The notes under the pieces are model-generated. The model made no database searches and had not been told where the DNA came from. It saw only the letters and a list, made by a program, of their open reading frames with translations. Position numbers and translations under genes: made by a program. Of a stretch of 64,000 bases of DNA, positions 1 to 9,221 are shown piece after piece; position 1 is the first letter of the stretch, and the number at the start of each line of letters is the position of its first letter. The DNA comes from NCED01 sp035493955 (GTDB lineage: Bacteria; Pseudomonadota; Alphaproteobacteria; Caulobacterales; Caulobacteraceae). Where the stretch lies: the NCBI GenBank assembly GCA_035493955.1, contig DATJHI010000040.1:62001-126000 (forward strand), written 5' to 3'.

Positions 1-1221
1 TTCGCGCAACAGGTCGGCGTAGAGGGACAAGGCGTCGGGGCTGGTGCGATTGCGATCCAGCGACTCCTTGGCCAGTTTGAGCGCGGCGTCGGAGGCCCCC
101 GCACGCTGCATGCTCCAGGCCAGCCGGTTCAGGGCGGCGCCATATTTGGGCGAAGACGGGCTGATTTGGCTTAAGGCCTGCCGGGAGGCGTCCACGTCGC
201 CGGCCGCCGCCATGGCGTCGCCGACCGCCAGCCAGGCGTCGTCGAGCTTGGGGTCGAGCCGAAGGGCCAGCCGCATCAGCGCCAGCCCCATCTCCGGCTG
301 GCGGCGGGCGATCAGGGTCGCGGCCGGCGGCAGCAGGGCCTCCCCCGCGCCTTCCTGCACCGACAACATGGCCGGAGCGGACCGCCCGGCCTTGGCGCGG
401 GCGCGGGCTTGGACGACCTCCACATCGGCGCTCTTGGCCAAGGTGCGGTCGTAAAGGGCGATCGCCTCCGGACGACGTCCCCGCCGCTCCAGGAACCCGC
501 CGTACCCGATGACAAACGGGACATTGTCCGGATTGACCGCGAGGCCCTTGAAGGCGGCCTCGGCCTCCGGCAGGCGGCCCGCCCGCTCCAACAGCCGCGC
601 CCGCCCGAAGGTGGCGTAAAGGCTGGTGAGCTGCGGGGCGCCGGCGACCGCGGGGACCGGGGCCAGGGCGGTCGTCCAGTCCCCGGCCGCCGCCGCGGCC
701 CAGGGAGTCAGGAGGGTCGCGGCCTGGGCGGTCTGGCCCTCCGGCGGCTGGGCCTTGAGCAGCGCCAGGGCCTGGTTCCCGTGGTTCGTGGCCAGGGCCT
801 CGACGGCGCGGACCAAGCGGGCCAGACGCTCGGAAGCGACCGAGCCCTGGCCGTCGCCGATCGGCACGGCGGCGGCGCGGCCGATGTCGCCGGCGATGAC
901 CGCCGCGGTGAAGGCCCGTTCCTTCAGATAGGGGTCGCCCCCGATTTCGCTGGCCCGTCCGAGCAGCCGGGCGGCGTCGGCGCTGGAGCCCCGGTCGAGG
1001 GCGGCCTCGCCGGCCAGGAACAGGCCGTAGAGCGATCCCTCGCCGCGGGCGCGGGGTTCGAGCTGAATCTTGGCGGCGGGTTCGCCCACGGCCGCGACCC
1101 GGGGACGCAGGCCCGCCTTTTCCGCCGGCGTCGCGGTGGCGCAGGCGCAGAGCAGCGCCGCCAGGCCGATGGGAGTGAGAGCGGTGAGGAACAGACGCGG
1201 ACGCGGGGCGGGTAAAGGCAT
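1..1221 (-). CDS. TPR-repeat lipoprotein, C-terminus beyond left edge
   Basis: The minus strand stays open from an ATG at 1221 to the window edge (about 407 residues). The N-terminus has basic residues, then a hydrophobic stretch ending LLCAC, which looks like a lipoprotein signal with Cys25 or Cys27 as the lipidated residue. The rest is Ala/Leu/Arg-rich helical sequence with recurring TPR-like units (for example RLLERAGRLPEAEAAFKGLA and ALYDRTLAKSADVEVVQA). Such proteins usually act as envelope scaffolds or in pilus and secretion assembly, but nothing here identifies a partner. There is no clear Shine-Dalgarno, so the start is chosen from the signal peptide. The gene points away from the ETF-QO gene upstream of it, with an 83-bp gap. 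Family is fairly sure, role unknown. Confidence 0.75.
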   Translation of the reverse strand, partial: MPLPAPRPRLFLTALTPIGLAALLCACATATPAEKAGLRPRVAAVGEPAAKIQLEPRARGEGSLYGLFLAGEAALDRGSSADAARLLGRASEIGGDPYLKERAFTAAVIAGDIGRAAAVPIGDGQGSVASERLARLVRAVEALATNHGNQALALLKAQPPEGQTAQAATLLTPWAAAAAGDWTTALAPVPAVAGAPQLTSLYATFGRARLLERAGRLPEAEAAFKGLAVNPDNVPFVIGYGGFLERRGRRPEAIALYDRTLAKSADVEVVQARARAKAGRSAPAMLSVQEGAGEALLPPAATLIARRQPEMGLALMRLALRLDPKLDDAWLAVGDAMAAAGDVDASRQALSQISPSSPKYGAALNRLAWSMQRAGASDAALKLAKESLDRNRTSPDALSLYADLLRE

Positions 1222-1304
1222 GGCCCCGGAGATTCTACCCTTTGGGCGCGGGAGGCAAGCGCGGGGAGCCGTTCGCCAATTCGACACGACGGCGCTCGGG
1301 GCCG

Positions 1305-2972
1305 CTACATGTTCGGATAGTTCGGCCCCCCGCCGCCCTCGGGGGTGGTCCAGACGATGTTCTGCGACGGGTCCTTGATGTCGCAGGTCTTGCAGTGGAC
1401 GCAGTTCTGGAAGTTGATCACGAACTTCGGCCCGGCCGTTTCCTCCACCACCTCATAGACCCCCGCCGGACAGTAGAGCCGCGCCGGTTCGCCATAGAGG
1501 GGCAGGTTCACCGCGATGGGAACGGAGGGGTCCTTCAGCTTCAGATGGCTGGGCTGGTCCTCCTCGTGGTTGGTGTTGGAGATGAATACCGAGGACAGCT
1601 TGTCGAAGCTGATCACCCCGTCGGGCTTGGGATAGACGATCGGCTTGTAGTCCTTGGCCAGACCCGTGGCCTCGGCGTCGGTCTTGCCGTGCTTCAGGGT
1701 GCCGAAGGGGGAGAAGCCGCCCAGGAGGGTGGTGCACCACATCTCGATCCCACCGAGCATGATGCCGAGGGTGGTGCCGAACCGCGACCACAGGGGTTTG
1801 ACGTTGCGGACCCCGAACAGCTCCTTGCGGATGGCCGAGGCCTCGTAGGCCGCCTGGTAGGCGACCAGTTCGTCGCCGCCGCGCCCCTCGGCGATGGCGG
1901 CCAGGGCCGCGTCGGCGGCGAGGACGCCCGAACGGATGGCGTTATGGCTGCCCTTGATGCGCGGCACGTTGAGGAAGCCGGCGTCGTCGCCGATCAGGGC
2001 GCCGCCGGGGAAAGCCAGCTTGGGCGTCGACTGGAATCCGCCCTCGACGATGGCCCGCGCGCCATAGGCGATGCGCCGGCCGCCCTCCAGGTGGGGGCGG
2101 ATCGAGGGGTGGTGCTTGAACTGCTGGAACTCGTCGTACGGACTGAGGAACGGGTTCTTGTAATTCAGGTGGACCACCAGGCCGATGGCCACATAGCGGT
2201 CGCCGAAGTGATAGAGGAATGAACCGCCGCCGGTGTCGTCGCTGAGCGGCCAGCCGAAGGTGTGCTGCACTAGGCCCGGCTGGAAGCGGTCGGCGGGGAC
2301 CTGCCAAAGCTCCTTGATCCCCAGGCCGTACTTCTGGGGCTCGGCCTGGTCGCACAGGCCGAAGCGCGCCTGCACGATCTTGCCCAGCGACCCCCGGGCG
2401 CCCTCGCCGAGCAAGGTGTAGCGGCCGTGCAACTCCAGGCCGGGCTGGTAGTCGGCCTTCTTTTCGCCGTCGCGGCCGATGCCGAAGACCCCGGCGACCA
2501 CGCCCCTGACCGCGCCCTTGTCGTCGAACACCAGCTCGGAGGCCGCCATGCCAGGGTAGATCTCCACCCCCAGCCCCTCGGCCTCCGCCGCCATCCAGCG
2601 GCACAGGTTGCCGAGGGAGGCGATGTAATTGCCGTGGTTGTTCATATAGCCCGGCATCGGCAGCCAGGAGACGTCGAGCGCCCCCTGCGGCCCCAGCACC
2701 AGAAACCGGTCCTTGGCGACCGCAGTCTCCAGCGGCGCGCCCCTGGCCTGCCAGTCGGGGAACAGCTCGGCCAGGCCGACCGGATCGATCACCGCGCCCG
2801 AGATGATGTGGGCGCCGACCTCGGAACCCTTCTCCAGCACGGCGACCGAGACCTCGGTCCCCGCCGCGGCGGCGCGCTGCTTCAGCCGGATCGCGGCGGC
2901 CAGGCCGGCCGGCCCCGCCCCCACGATGACCACGTCGTATTCCATCGCCTCGCGGGCAGAATCGTCCGTCAC
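1305..2972 (-). CDS. Electron-transfer flavoprotein-ubiquinone oxidoreductase (ETF-QO)
   Basis: This inner-membrane enzyme passes electrons from reduced ETF (fatty-acid and amino-acid dehydrogenases) to ubiquinone. I chose the GTG at 2972, preceded by GGAG seven bases upstream; it gives 555 residues, the usual ETF-QO length. An in-frame TTG at 3017 and an ATG at 2945 are less attractive. Visible features are the FAD dinucleotide motif GAGPAG at residues 18-23, the membrane/quinone-binding middle region, and the C-terminal 4Fe-4S ferredoxin-like domain with Cys501 and the CVHCKTC cluster (Cys524, 527, 530), followed by the typical IKDPSQNIVWTTPEGGGGP ending. The ETF subunit genes are not in the window. 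The gene is divergent from the uracil-DNA glycosylase gene. Confidence 0.96.
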   Translation of the reverse strand: MTDDSAREAMEYDVVIVGAGPAGLAAAIRLKQRAAAAGTEVSVAVLEKGSEVGAHIISGAVIDPVGLAELFPDWQARGAPLETAVAKDRFLVLGPQGALDVSWLPMPGYMNNHGNYIASLGNLCRWMAAEAEGLGVEIYPGMAASELVFDDKGAVRGVVAGVFGIGRDGEKKADYQPGLELHGRYTLLGEGARGSLGKIVQARFGLCDQAEPQKYGLGIKELWQVPADRFQPGLVQHTFGWPLSDDTGGGSFLYHFGDRYVAIGLVVHLNYKNPFLSPYDEFQQFKHHPSIRPHLEGGRRIAYGARAIVEGGFQSTPKLAFPGGALIGDDAGFLNVPRIKGSHNAIRSGVLAADAALAAIAEGRGGDELVAYQAAYEASAIRKELFGVRNVKPLWSRFGTTLGIMLGGIEMWCTTLLGGFSPFGTLKHGKTDAEATGLAKDYKPIVYPKPDGVISFDKLSSVFISNTNHEEDQPSHLKLKDPSVPIAVNLPLYGEPARLYCPAGVYEVVEETAGPKFVINFQNCVHCKTCDIKDPSQNIVWTTPEGGGGPNYPNM

Positions 2973-3099
2973 AGCCTGTCTCCGGTCGCCTGGGTTGGTT
3001 ATCGGAACGCGGAGCAATGCGGGTCAAGGCCAAATCAAGGCGGGGACAAGGAGAGCTGCGCTGTTTGTGATGCGCCTTTTGCGGTCTTAAGGTGCTTGC

Positions 3100-3936
3100 G
3101 TGACCGCCCCCTTGGATCCCGAGGCCGAAAGGGCCCTGACCAGCCTGATGGCTTTCTGGGCCGAGGCGGGGGTCGGCGTCTCCTATGCCGAGGCGCCGGT
3201 GGACCGCATGGCGGAGGGCCGGCGGCGGCTGCACGCTCCCGCCCGTCCCCCGGCCCCGACTCCCCACAAGCCGACCCCCCAATCCATGTTTTCCCCGGGA
3301 CCTGCCCCCGATCTGGCCCAGGCGGTCGGACAGGCGGAGGCGATGGCCGCCGCGGCCAACACCCTGGAGGAACTGGAGGCCGCCATCGCCGCCTTCGAGG
3401 GCTGCGCCCTGCGCTATTCCGGGGCCAGCCGCGCCGTCTTCGCCCGCGGGACCCCCGGAGCGCCGGTGATGATCATCGGCGAAGGCCCGGGGGCCGAGGA
3501 GGACGCGCAAGGCAAGCCCTTCGTCGGCCGGGCCGGCAAGCTGCTCGACCGGATGATCGCCGCCGCCGGGCTGACCGACCGGGTGTTCATCACCAACACG
3601 GTGTTCTGGCGTCCTCCGGGCAATCGCACCCCCTCGCCCCAGGAGCAGGCCGTATGCGCCCCGTTCCTGGAGCGGGCGATTGTGCTTGCGAAGCCACAGG
3701 TACTGTTGCTCGCCGGCGCCGCTGCGGCAAAGTCGCTTCTGAAAAGAAACGAAGGCATCCTCAGTCTACGTGGGCGCTGGCTCGAGTGGCATTCAGAACA
3801 CAATGAATTGACCTTGCCGGCGCTACCGACGCTGCATCCAGCATTCCTGCTGCGTCAGCCGCAAGCGAAGAAGAAAGCCTGGACAGACCTTCTGTCGCTG
3901 ATGTCAAGACTTGATCATCCGAATCTACCGGCCTAG
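3100..3936 (+). CDS. Family-4-like uracil-DNA glycosylase
   Basis: A 278-residue DNA-repair enzyme predicted to remove uracil from DNA, with a GTG start at 3100. Residues 127-135 (GEGPGAEED) are the water-activating/uracil-pocket motif, followed by GKPFVGRAGKLLDRM. The WRPPGNRTPSPQEQ block and the LPTLHPAFLLRQP motif are also present, a layout typical of the family-4 UDGs of alphaproteobacteria. Only two cysteines exist (Cys102 and Cys186), so the four-Cys 4Fe-4S site of classical thermophile family-4 enzymes cannot form. About 100 N-terminal residues are a Pro/Ala-rich extension of unknown role. It stands alone between ETF-QO and the lytic transglycosylase. Class is secure, exact subfamily less so. 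Confidence 0.88.
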   Translation: MTAPLDPEAERALTSLMAFWAEAGVGVSYAEAPVDRMAEGRRRLHAPARPPAPTPHKPTPQSMFSPGPAPDLAQAVGQAEAMAAAANTLEELEAAIAAFEGCALRYSGASRAVFARGTPGAPVMIIGEGPGAEEDAQGKPFVGRAGKLLDRMIAAAGLTDRVFITNTVFWRPPGNRTPSPQEQAVCAPFLERAIVLAKPQVLLLAGAAAAKSLLKRNEGILSLRGRWLEWHSEHNELTLPALPTLHPAFLLRQPQAKKKAWTDLLSLMSRLDHPNLPA

Positions 3937-4028
3937 CTTCCCCCAGCCCGACGCCCCCGCGTCCGGCGGCGACGCGCGACTTGCCCGTGTTTCGGGGGGC
4001 GGGTGCGGCCTCGCGGAGTAGGAGACGG

Positions 4029-5837
4029 ATGCAGCCTGGCCGGCGCCCTTCCGCCTTGCGTTCTGTTCTGGTCGCGGCGCTCGGGGTCGCGGCCGTCGGC
4101 GCAGCCTCCAGCCTCCCGGCCCTCGCCTCCGCCAAGACGACTCATGCCGACGCGGGCCGCACCGAATCGGCCGCCTTCACCCTCAAGCCCCTGTCGGCCA
4201 AGGATGTGCGGGCCTACGCCGCCGCCTTCGCCGCCGTACGCGAGGGCCGGTTCGACGACGCCCAGGCCCTGGCCAAGACCATTTCGGACCCGCTGCTGCT
4301 CGGCCGGCTGACCTACGTCAAGCTGATGCACCCCGACTATCCGGCGACCTATGAAGAGCTCGCCGCCTGGATGGAGCGTTATCGCGACCAGCCCGACGCC
4401 GACCGCATCTACACCTTGGCGCGTAAGCGCCGCCCAGACGCCGGCGCCGCCCTGACCTCGCCGGAGGCCGCCGGCGACGGCGATCCGGCGATCTGGGCCC
4501 GGGTGGAAAGCCTGGCCCAGCGGGTCGAGGCCGCGTCCGCCGCCCCGCCGGCCCCGGCGGTGTTCGTGCGCGAGCCAAACGCCCCGACCACCAAGGTCGA
4601 CCCAGGCCTGCAGGCCGCGCGGGAGGCCTTCTACCGGGGCGAGGTGGAGCGCGCCTACAAACTGGCGGTGAACGCGGGCGAACGCTGGATCGCCGGCCTC
4701 GCCGCCTTCCGGATGAAGCGGTACGAGGAGGCGCAAGGGCGCTTCTCCGCCCTGGCCCTGGACGAGACCGTCGACGAGTGGACACGGTCCGGCGCCGGCT
4801 ACTGGGCCTCGCGCGCCGCCATCGCCGCCGGCGCGCCCGAAGCCGCCCCCGCCTACCTCGGCATCGCGGCCAGGGCCCCCTACACCTTCTACGGCCTGAT
4901 CGCCGAACGGCAGCTGGGCCTGGACCCCGCCGTCACGGCCCAGGGCCTGGATCCGGCCCTGGCCCCGCCTGCGACGAAACCCGCTCGCAGCACCACGGCC
5001 GTGGGCGGCTCCGCCGGAGCCTCGGTGGCCGGGCTGATCAAGGGCGACAAACGCGCCCGCCGCGCCGCCGCCTACGCCCAGCTGGGGATGAAGGCCGAGA
5101 GCGGCGCGGAACTGCGCGCGGGCCTGGTCGGGGCCTCCGGGGACCGCCGCCAGAGCTGGACCCGGCTGGGGCTGGCGCTGAACGCCCCGCTGACCTCCCC
5201 CACCGACCTGACCCGGGGCCGTCAGGTCCGCTTCGACATCGCCCAGTACCCGACGCCGGAGCTGGCGCCCCAGGGCGGCTTCACCCTGGACAAGGCCCTG
5301 GTCTACGCCCTGGTGCGCCAGGAAAGTAAGTTCGATGCGGCCGCCTCCAGCGCCGGCGGCGCCTGGGGCCTGATGCAACTGATGCCGGCGACGGCGGCGC
5401 GGGTCGCCGGGGACGACAAGCTGAAGGCCGACCCCCGCCCCTTGCGCGATCCCGCCCTGAACCTGCGGCTCGGCCAGGATTATGTGGCGCGGCTGCTGAC
5501 GGCGGTGAACGGGGACCTGCTGCACGCGGTGGCGGCCTACAACAGCGGCCCCGGCGTGATCCTCAAGACTCTGACCCAGATGGGCAAGAATACGGATTCG
5601 CTGCTGGCCATCGAAAGCATGCCCGGGGCCCAGACCCGCGACTATGTGGAGAAGGTGGTCGCCGGCTACTGGATCTACCGCAACATCTTCGGCCAGGATT
5701 CGCCGACCCTGGATGCGGCCGCCTCGGCCAAGCGTTCTGTCGCGGCGGCCCTGGACAAGCCGATGGGCGCCGCCATCACCGCCAAGCTGGTCCCCGACGT
5801 CCTGGCCAACCTCTTCCAGCCGACCGCGGCGCAGTAG
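4029..5837 (+). CDS. Soluble lytic murein transglycosylase (Slt70-like)
   Basis: This periplasmic enzyme cleaves the MurNAc-GlcNAc bond of peptidoglycan, forming 1,6-anhydro ends. The ATG at 4029 follows GGAG with good spacing; an upstream in-frame ATG at 3981 lacks both a ribosome site and a sensible signal peptide. The 602-residue product begins with a basic, then Ala/Leu-rich signal peptide (to about ALASA). A long helical U-shaped superhelix region follows, and the C-terminal SLT catalytic domain starts near residue 418. The catalytic acid is Glu432 in VRQESKFD, followed by GAWGLMQLMPATA and AVAAYNSGPG. The stop lies 3 bp from the convergent glycosyltransferase gene. Family is sure. Confidence 0.95.
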   Translation: MQPGRRPSALRSVLVAALGVAAVGAASSLPALASAKTTHADAGRTESAAFTLKPLSAKDVRAYAAAFAAVREGRFDDAQALAKTISDPLLLGRLTYVKLMHPDYPATYEELAAWMERYRDQPDADRIYTLARKRRPDAGAALTSPEAAGDGDPAIWARVESLAQRVEAASAAPPAPAVFVREPNAPTTKVDPGLQAAREAFYRGEVERAYKLAVNAGERWIAGLAAFRMKRYEEAQGRFSALALDETVDEWTRSGAGYWASRAAIAAGAPEAAPAYLGIAARAPYTFYGLIAERQLGLDPAVTAQGLDPALAPPATKPARSTTAVGGSAGASVAGLIKGDKRARRAAAYAQLGMKAESGAELRAGLVGASGDRRQSWTRLGLALNAPLTSPTDLTRGRQVRFDIAQYPTPELAPQGGFTLDKALVYALVRQESKFDAAASSAGGAWGLMQLMPATAARVAGDDKLKADPRPLRDPALNLRLGQDYVARLLTAVNGDLLHAVAAYNSGPGVILKTLTQMGKNTDSLLAIESMPGAQTRDYVEKVVAGYWIYRNIFGQDSPTLDAAASAKRSVAAALDKPMGAAITAKLVPDVLANLFQPTAAQ

Positions 5838-5840
5838 GCG

Positions 5841-6350
5841 TCAGCGAACGATCCTGAACGCGCGCGCCGCCAGGGGCCGCATCCGGCCCCGCAGTTTGGC
5901 GACGTCCTTGCCCATCTCGTCGTAGAGACGCTTCGACACCAGCACACCGTTGGCGGAGGTCGCGCCCTTGAGCGAGGCCCAGACCTCCATCAGCCGCGCC
6001 GTGGTGCGGTGGTCGTCGAGGGCGAGGCGGAAATAGCCGGCCGTCCTGGGGTGGTGCTCGATGTGGTCGCGGGCCGCGGCCTCCCATTCGGGCGCGAGCC
6101 GGACGTCGGCGTCCAGGACCAGCAGCCACGGCCCCTTGGCGGCCGCGAGCCCGGCGGCCAGGTCGCCCGCGATCAGCCTGGCCCCCGCATCCTCGACGAC
6201 CTCGAGGGTCTCGTCGGTGGAGCCGGCGTCGGCGATCACCACCTCGCGCACCAGATTGTTCATCGCCGCCGGGACAAGGGCGGACAGGGCCGCGGGCAAG
6301 GTCTCGGCCGCGTTCAGGGTGGCGATGACGACGGAAATCATGGCGCCCAT
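5841..6350 (-). CDS. Small GT2-family glycosyltransferase
   Basis: A 169-residue protein with a GT-A fold start (MISVVIATLNAAETLPAAL), the ADAGSTDETLEV nucleotide-binding segment and a metal-binding LDADVR motif, all features of family-2 glycosyltransferases. It is much shorter than usual (250-350 residues). The acceptor half is reduced to a short tail ending in basic residues, as in the compact GT2 proteins of alphaproteobacteria. The sugar donor and acceptor cannot be told. Starts at 6350 (MGAM) or 6341 (MISVV) are both possible and neither has a strong ribosome site. No other glycan genes are adjacent. Confidence 0.8.
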   Translation of the reverse strand: MGAMISVVIATLNAAETLPAALSALVPAAMNNLVREVVIADAGSTDETLEVVEDAGARLIAGDLAAGLAAAKGPWLLVLDADVRLAPEWEAAARDHIEHHPRTAGYFRLALDDHRTTARLMEVWASLKGATSANGVLVSKRLYDEMGKDVAKLRGRMRPLAARAFRIVR

Positions 6351-6414
6351 CAAACCCGTCGGGGGCGCCGGGCGCAACCGCTCCGCCTGGTGATGCGGGT
6401 GACTCCAGACCGCT

Positions 6415-6885
6415 TCAGTCCCTCGCTGCGGCTTCCAGGCCGGCGATGTCGAGCTTCACCATCTTCAGCATCGCTTCGGCGACCCGCTTGGCCCTGGCCG
6501 GGTCGGGATCGCTCATCAATTCGCCCAGCCGCTTGGCCGTGATCTGCCAGGACAGTCCCCAACGATCCTTCAACCAACCGCATTGTTCGACCGAACCGCC
6601 CTCTTTCAAGGCGTCCCAAAGGCGGTCGATTTCCGCCTGGGTGTCGCATTCGACCATGATCGAGAAGCTGTGGTTGAACCGATCCAGCGGTCCCGCCTCG
6701 ATCGCCTTGTAACGCTGGTCGCCGAGCGTGAAGGCCGCGAGCCTGACGCTGCCCGCCGGCCCGCTCGGGCTGTCCGCGGGAAGACCCGAGATCCACTGGA
6801 CCGCTGAGCCGGGAATGAGGGAGGCGTAGAAGTGGACGGCGGCCTCCATGTCCTTTTCGAACCAGAGATGCTGGGCGACCTTCAT
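6415..6885 (-). CDS. VOC/PhnB-like (3-demethylubiquinone methyltransferase-type) domain protein
   Basis: A 156-residue cytosolic protein of the glyoxalase/bleomycin-resistance (VOC) superfamily, PhnB/DUF1338-like branch. Typical signatures are the N-terminal AQHLWFEKDMEAAVHFYASLIP, the FNHSFSIMVECDTQAEIDRLWDAL core and the C-terminal CGWLKDRWGLSWQI. The ATG at 6885 follows AAGGAG, so the longer in-frame extension to 6936 is rejected. Related proteins are often labelled 3-demethylubiquinone-9 3-methyltransferase, but the fold has no methyltransferase motif and the true reaction is unknown. It is divergent from the radical SAM gene. Confidence 0.85.
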   Translation of the reverse strand: MKVAQHLWFEKDMEAAVHFYASLIPGSAVQWISGLPADSPSGPAGSVRLAAFTLGDQRYKAIEAGPLDRFNHSFSIMVECDTQAEIDRLWDALKEGGSVEQCGWLKDRWGLSWQITAKRLGELMSDPDPARAKRVAEAMLKMVKLDIAGLEAAARD

Positions 6886-7051
6886 GGTGTTGCTCCTTCC
6901 TTGGCGATCCGGAGTTCCGAACGCCGCTTGCTCCAAAGGACGACCGGGACCTAGGGCTCCCGACAGGAGGGACCAATTTCCAAGTTGGAGGGGTGAACAG
7001 CACGGTCGCGAATGTTCTTGATATGTTCTTATCCCTGGTCATACTGCAGGC

Positions 7052-8140
7052 ATGGCCAGCGCTCCTCCAACCGTCGGCGCCGTGCGTGGACGCGGCGCCA
7101 AGTCCAACGCCTCGGGCCGCTTCGAGTCCCTCCAGCGCGAAGACTTCCACGACGGCTGGACCGACGAGGACGCCGAGCCGGCCAAGCTGGCCACCACCCT
7201 GTCGGTGGAGAAGGCCCGGACCATCATCTCCAGGAACGACAGCCCGGACGTGGGCTTCGACCAGTCGATCAACCCCTACCGGGGCTGCGAACACGGCTGC
7301 ATCTACTGCTACGCCCGCCCCGCCCACGCCTATATGGGCCTGTCGCCGGGGGTGGATTTCGAGAGCAAGCTGTTTTTCAAGCCCGAGGCCGCGCGGCTGC
7401 TGGAGAGGGAATTGTCCAGGCCCAGCTACCGACCCAAGGTGATCCACATCGGCGGCAACACCGACCCCTACCAGCCGGCCGAGAGGTCCTTGCGCATCAC
7501 CCGCTCCCTGCTGGAGGTGATGGAACGCTTTGGCCATCCCATCAGCATCATCACCAAGTCGGCCCTGATCGTGCGGGACGCCGACCTCCTCGGCGCCCTG
7601 GCCCGACGCGATCTCGCCCGCGCCTTCGTCTCCATCACCACCCTGGACCGCAGGCTGGCCCGGGCCATGGAGCCTCGGGCCGCCACGCCGGAGCGGCGGC
7701 TGGCGGCGGTCAAGGCGCTGGCCGAGGCGGGCGTGCCGGTGGGGGTCGGCTTCGCCCCGGTCATCCCGGGATTGAACGACCACGAGATGGAGGCGGTGCT
7801 GGAGCGGGCGGCCGAGGCCGGCGCCGCGTCGGCCATGTACGTGACCCTGCGCCTGCCGCTGGAGATCAAGGACCTGTTCCGCGAGTGGCTGGAGGCCGAA
7901 CGACCGGACCGCGCCCGGCGGGTGATGTCGCTGGTGCGCCAGATGCGCGGCGGCCGCGACTATGACCCCCAGTGGGGCGCGCGGATGATCGGCCACGGGC
8001 CCTATGCCGACCTGATCGGCAAACGCTTCGCCCTGGCCTGCGCCCGGCTGGGACTGAACCTGACGCGCCGGCCGCTTCGGCTCGACCTGTTCACGGTTCC
8101 GAAGGCGCCGCAGGCGCAGATGGAGCTGTTCGCGTCCTGA
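7052..8140 (+). CDS. PA0069-family radical SAM protein (spore-photoproduct-lyase-like)
   Basis: A 362-residue protein carrying the radical SAM cluster motif CEHGCIYC (Cys79, Cys83, Cys86) within YRGCEHGCIYCYARPAHAY, the signature of the PA0069/Rv2578c-like group related to spore photoproduct lyase. Other conserved blocks are IHIGGNTDPYQPAE, ISIITKSALIVRDADLL and VGVGFAPVIPGLND. The reaction is unknown; the relatives suggest a DNA- or nucleotide-repair role, which is inference only. The ATG at 7052 has a weak AGG upstream. It ends 9 bp from the convergent methyltransferase gene. Confidence 0.9.
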   Translation: MASAPPTVGAVRGRGAKSNASGRFESLQREDFHDGWTDEDAEPAKLATTLSVEKARTIISRNDSPDVGFDQSINPYRGCEHGCIYCYARPAHAYMGLSPGVDFESKLFFKPEAARLLERELSRPSYRPKVIHIGGNTDPYQPAERSLRITRSLLEVMERFGHPISIITKSALIVRDADLLGALARRDLARAFVSITTLDRRLARAMEPRAATPERRLAAVKALAEAGVPVGVGFAPVIPGLNDHEMEAVLERAAEAGAASAMYVTLRLPLEIKDLFREWLEAERPDRARRVMSLVRQMRGGRDYDPQWGARMIGHGPYADLIGKRFALACARLGLNLTRRPLRLDLFTVPKAPQAQMELFAS

Positions 8141-8149
8141 TCCGCGCCC

Positions 8150-9205
8150 TCACTTGGCGTAAAGCACCGCCTTGGTCAGGAAGGCCTTGTCGGCGTCCCG
8201 CCGCGTCAGGCCCGCCGCGGCGAACAGGGCGTCGAGATCGGCGCCCTGGTAGCTCTCGTAATAGGGCTCGTGAAAGAAGGCCGGGAACGCCTCCAGAAGG
8301 CGTCCCAATTCGGGCTCGTCGGCGGCCTGGACCGAGTCTGCGAAGGCCAGCACCCCGCCGGGCCTGAGCACTCGGGCGATCTCGGCCGCCACCAGGGTGC
8401 GGACCTTGGGCGGCAGTTCGTGGAACAGATAGACGCAGGCGATCCCGTCGAGGCTGGCGTCGGCGAAAGGCAGGCGTTCGGCCGCGGCCTGGATCACCGC
8501 CGCCCCGGAGCGCGCCCTGGCCTCGGCCAGATAGGCCGCCGACAGGTCCAGCCCCATCACCGTGGCGCGGGGAAAGGCGCCCCTGAGGTCGGTCAGGAAG
8601 GAGCCCGAGCCGCAGGCGAGATCGACCAGCCGCAGGCCCCGCTGGTCGCGGTCCTTCCACGCGCGGGCCAGAAGCGACAGGGCCCGGCGACGCATCGGTC
8701 CGGCCGCGCCGGAGAACAGGGCCTCGACCTGGGCTTCGTAGCGACGGGCGCTCTCGGGCGTGAACCAGCCGCCGGACTGGTAGTGGAAGTTCTGGCGGTA
8801 ATAGACGGGATAGGCAGCCAGATCCGCCTCGTCGCGGATCTCCGCCCGTCCCTCGCGGCGACGGCGGGCCTCGACGGCGCGGGCGTCGCCGATCAGGTCC
8901 AGGGCGGTCTGGAACGGGGCCAGCGGCCCCACCGGCGCAGCCTCCGCCAGGGGGTAGAGGCCGGCGGCCACGTCCACGGCGTCCTTGTCGAAGGCCTCAC
9001 GCCAGGCGGCGCGCACATAGCCCGCCGGCGGCGGCGAACTTGTGGGGGTGAAGCCGGCGGGGGCGGAGGGACGTCCCGACAGGCGGCGGGCGGCCCAGCC
9101 GTTGGCGGTCCACCAGGCGGCCTTGACCGCGCCCAGGGCGCGGGCGGCCCTCGCATCCGGGGCGAAGGCGATGCGGCGGCGGGGAAGCTGGTCGGCGTCG
9201 CTCAT
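8150..9205 (-). CDS. Class I SAM-dependent methyltransferase
   Basis: A 351-residue methyltransferase. The Rossmann SAM-binding motif I is LVDLACGSGSFLTDL, followed by motif II (VMGLDLS), AERLPFADASLDGIACVYLFHEL and VLRPGGVLAFADS, which together match the UbiE/MT11 fold. The N-terminal 140 residues are helical and unlike standard small-molecule methyltransferases; they may define the substrate. The substrate is not predictable. The ATG at 9205 lies 16 bp downstream of the RNA methyltransferase stop, so the two minus-strand genes are probably co-transcribed. Confidence 0.85.
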   Translation of the reverse strand: MSDADQLPRRRIAFAPDARAARALGAVKAAWWTANGWAARRLSGRPSAPAGFTPTSSPPPAGYVRAAWREAFDKDAVDVAAGLYPLAEAAPVGPLAPFQTALDLIGDARAVEARRRREGRAEIRDEADLAAYPVYYRQNFHYQSGGWFTPESARRYEAQVEALFSGAAGPMRRRALSLLARAWKDRDQRGLRLVDLACGSGSFLTDLRGAFPRATVMGLDLSAAYLAEARARSGAAVIQAAAERLPFADASLDGIACVYLFHELPPKVRTLVAAEIARVLRPGGVLAFADSVQAADEPELGRLLEAFPAFFHEPYYESYQGADLDALFAAAGLTRRDADKAFLTKAVLYAK

Positions 9206-9221
9206 CCGGCGTCCAATGGTT

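Noticed and set aside
1942..3510. A 522-codon minus-strand frame covering parts of ETF-QO and UDG
   Set aside because: It is out of frame with ETF-QO, which is certain, and antisense to the UDG gene.
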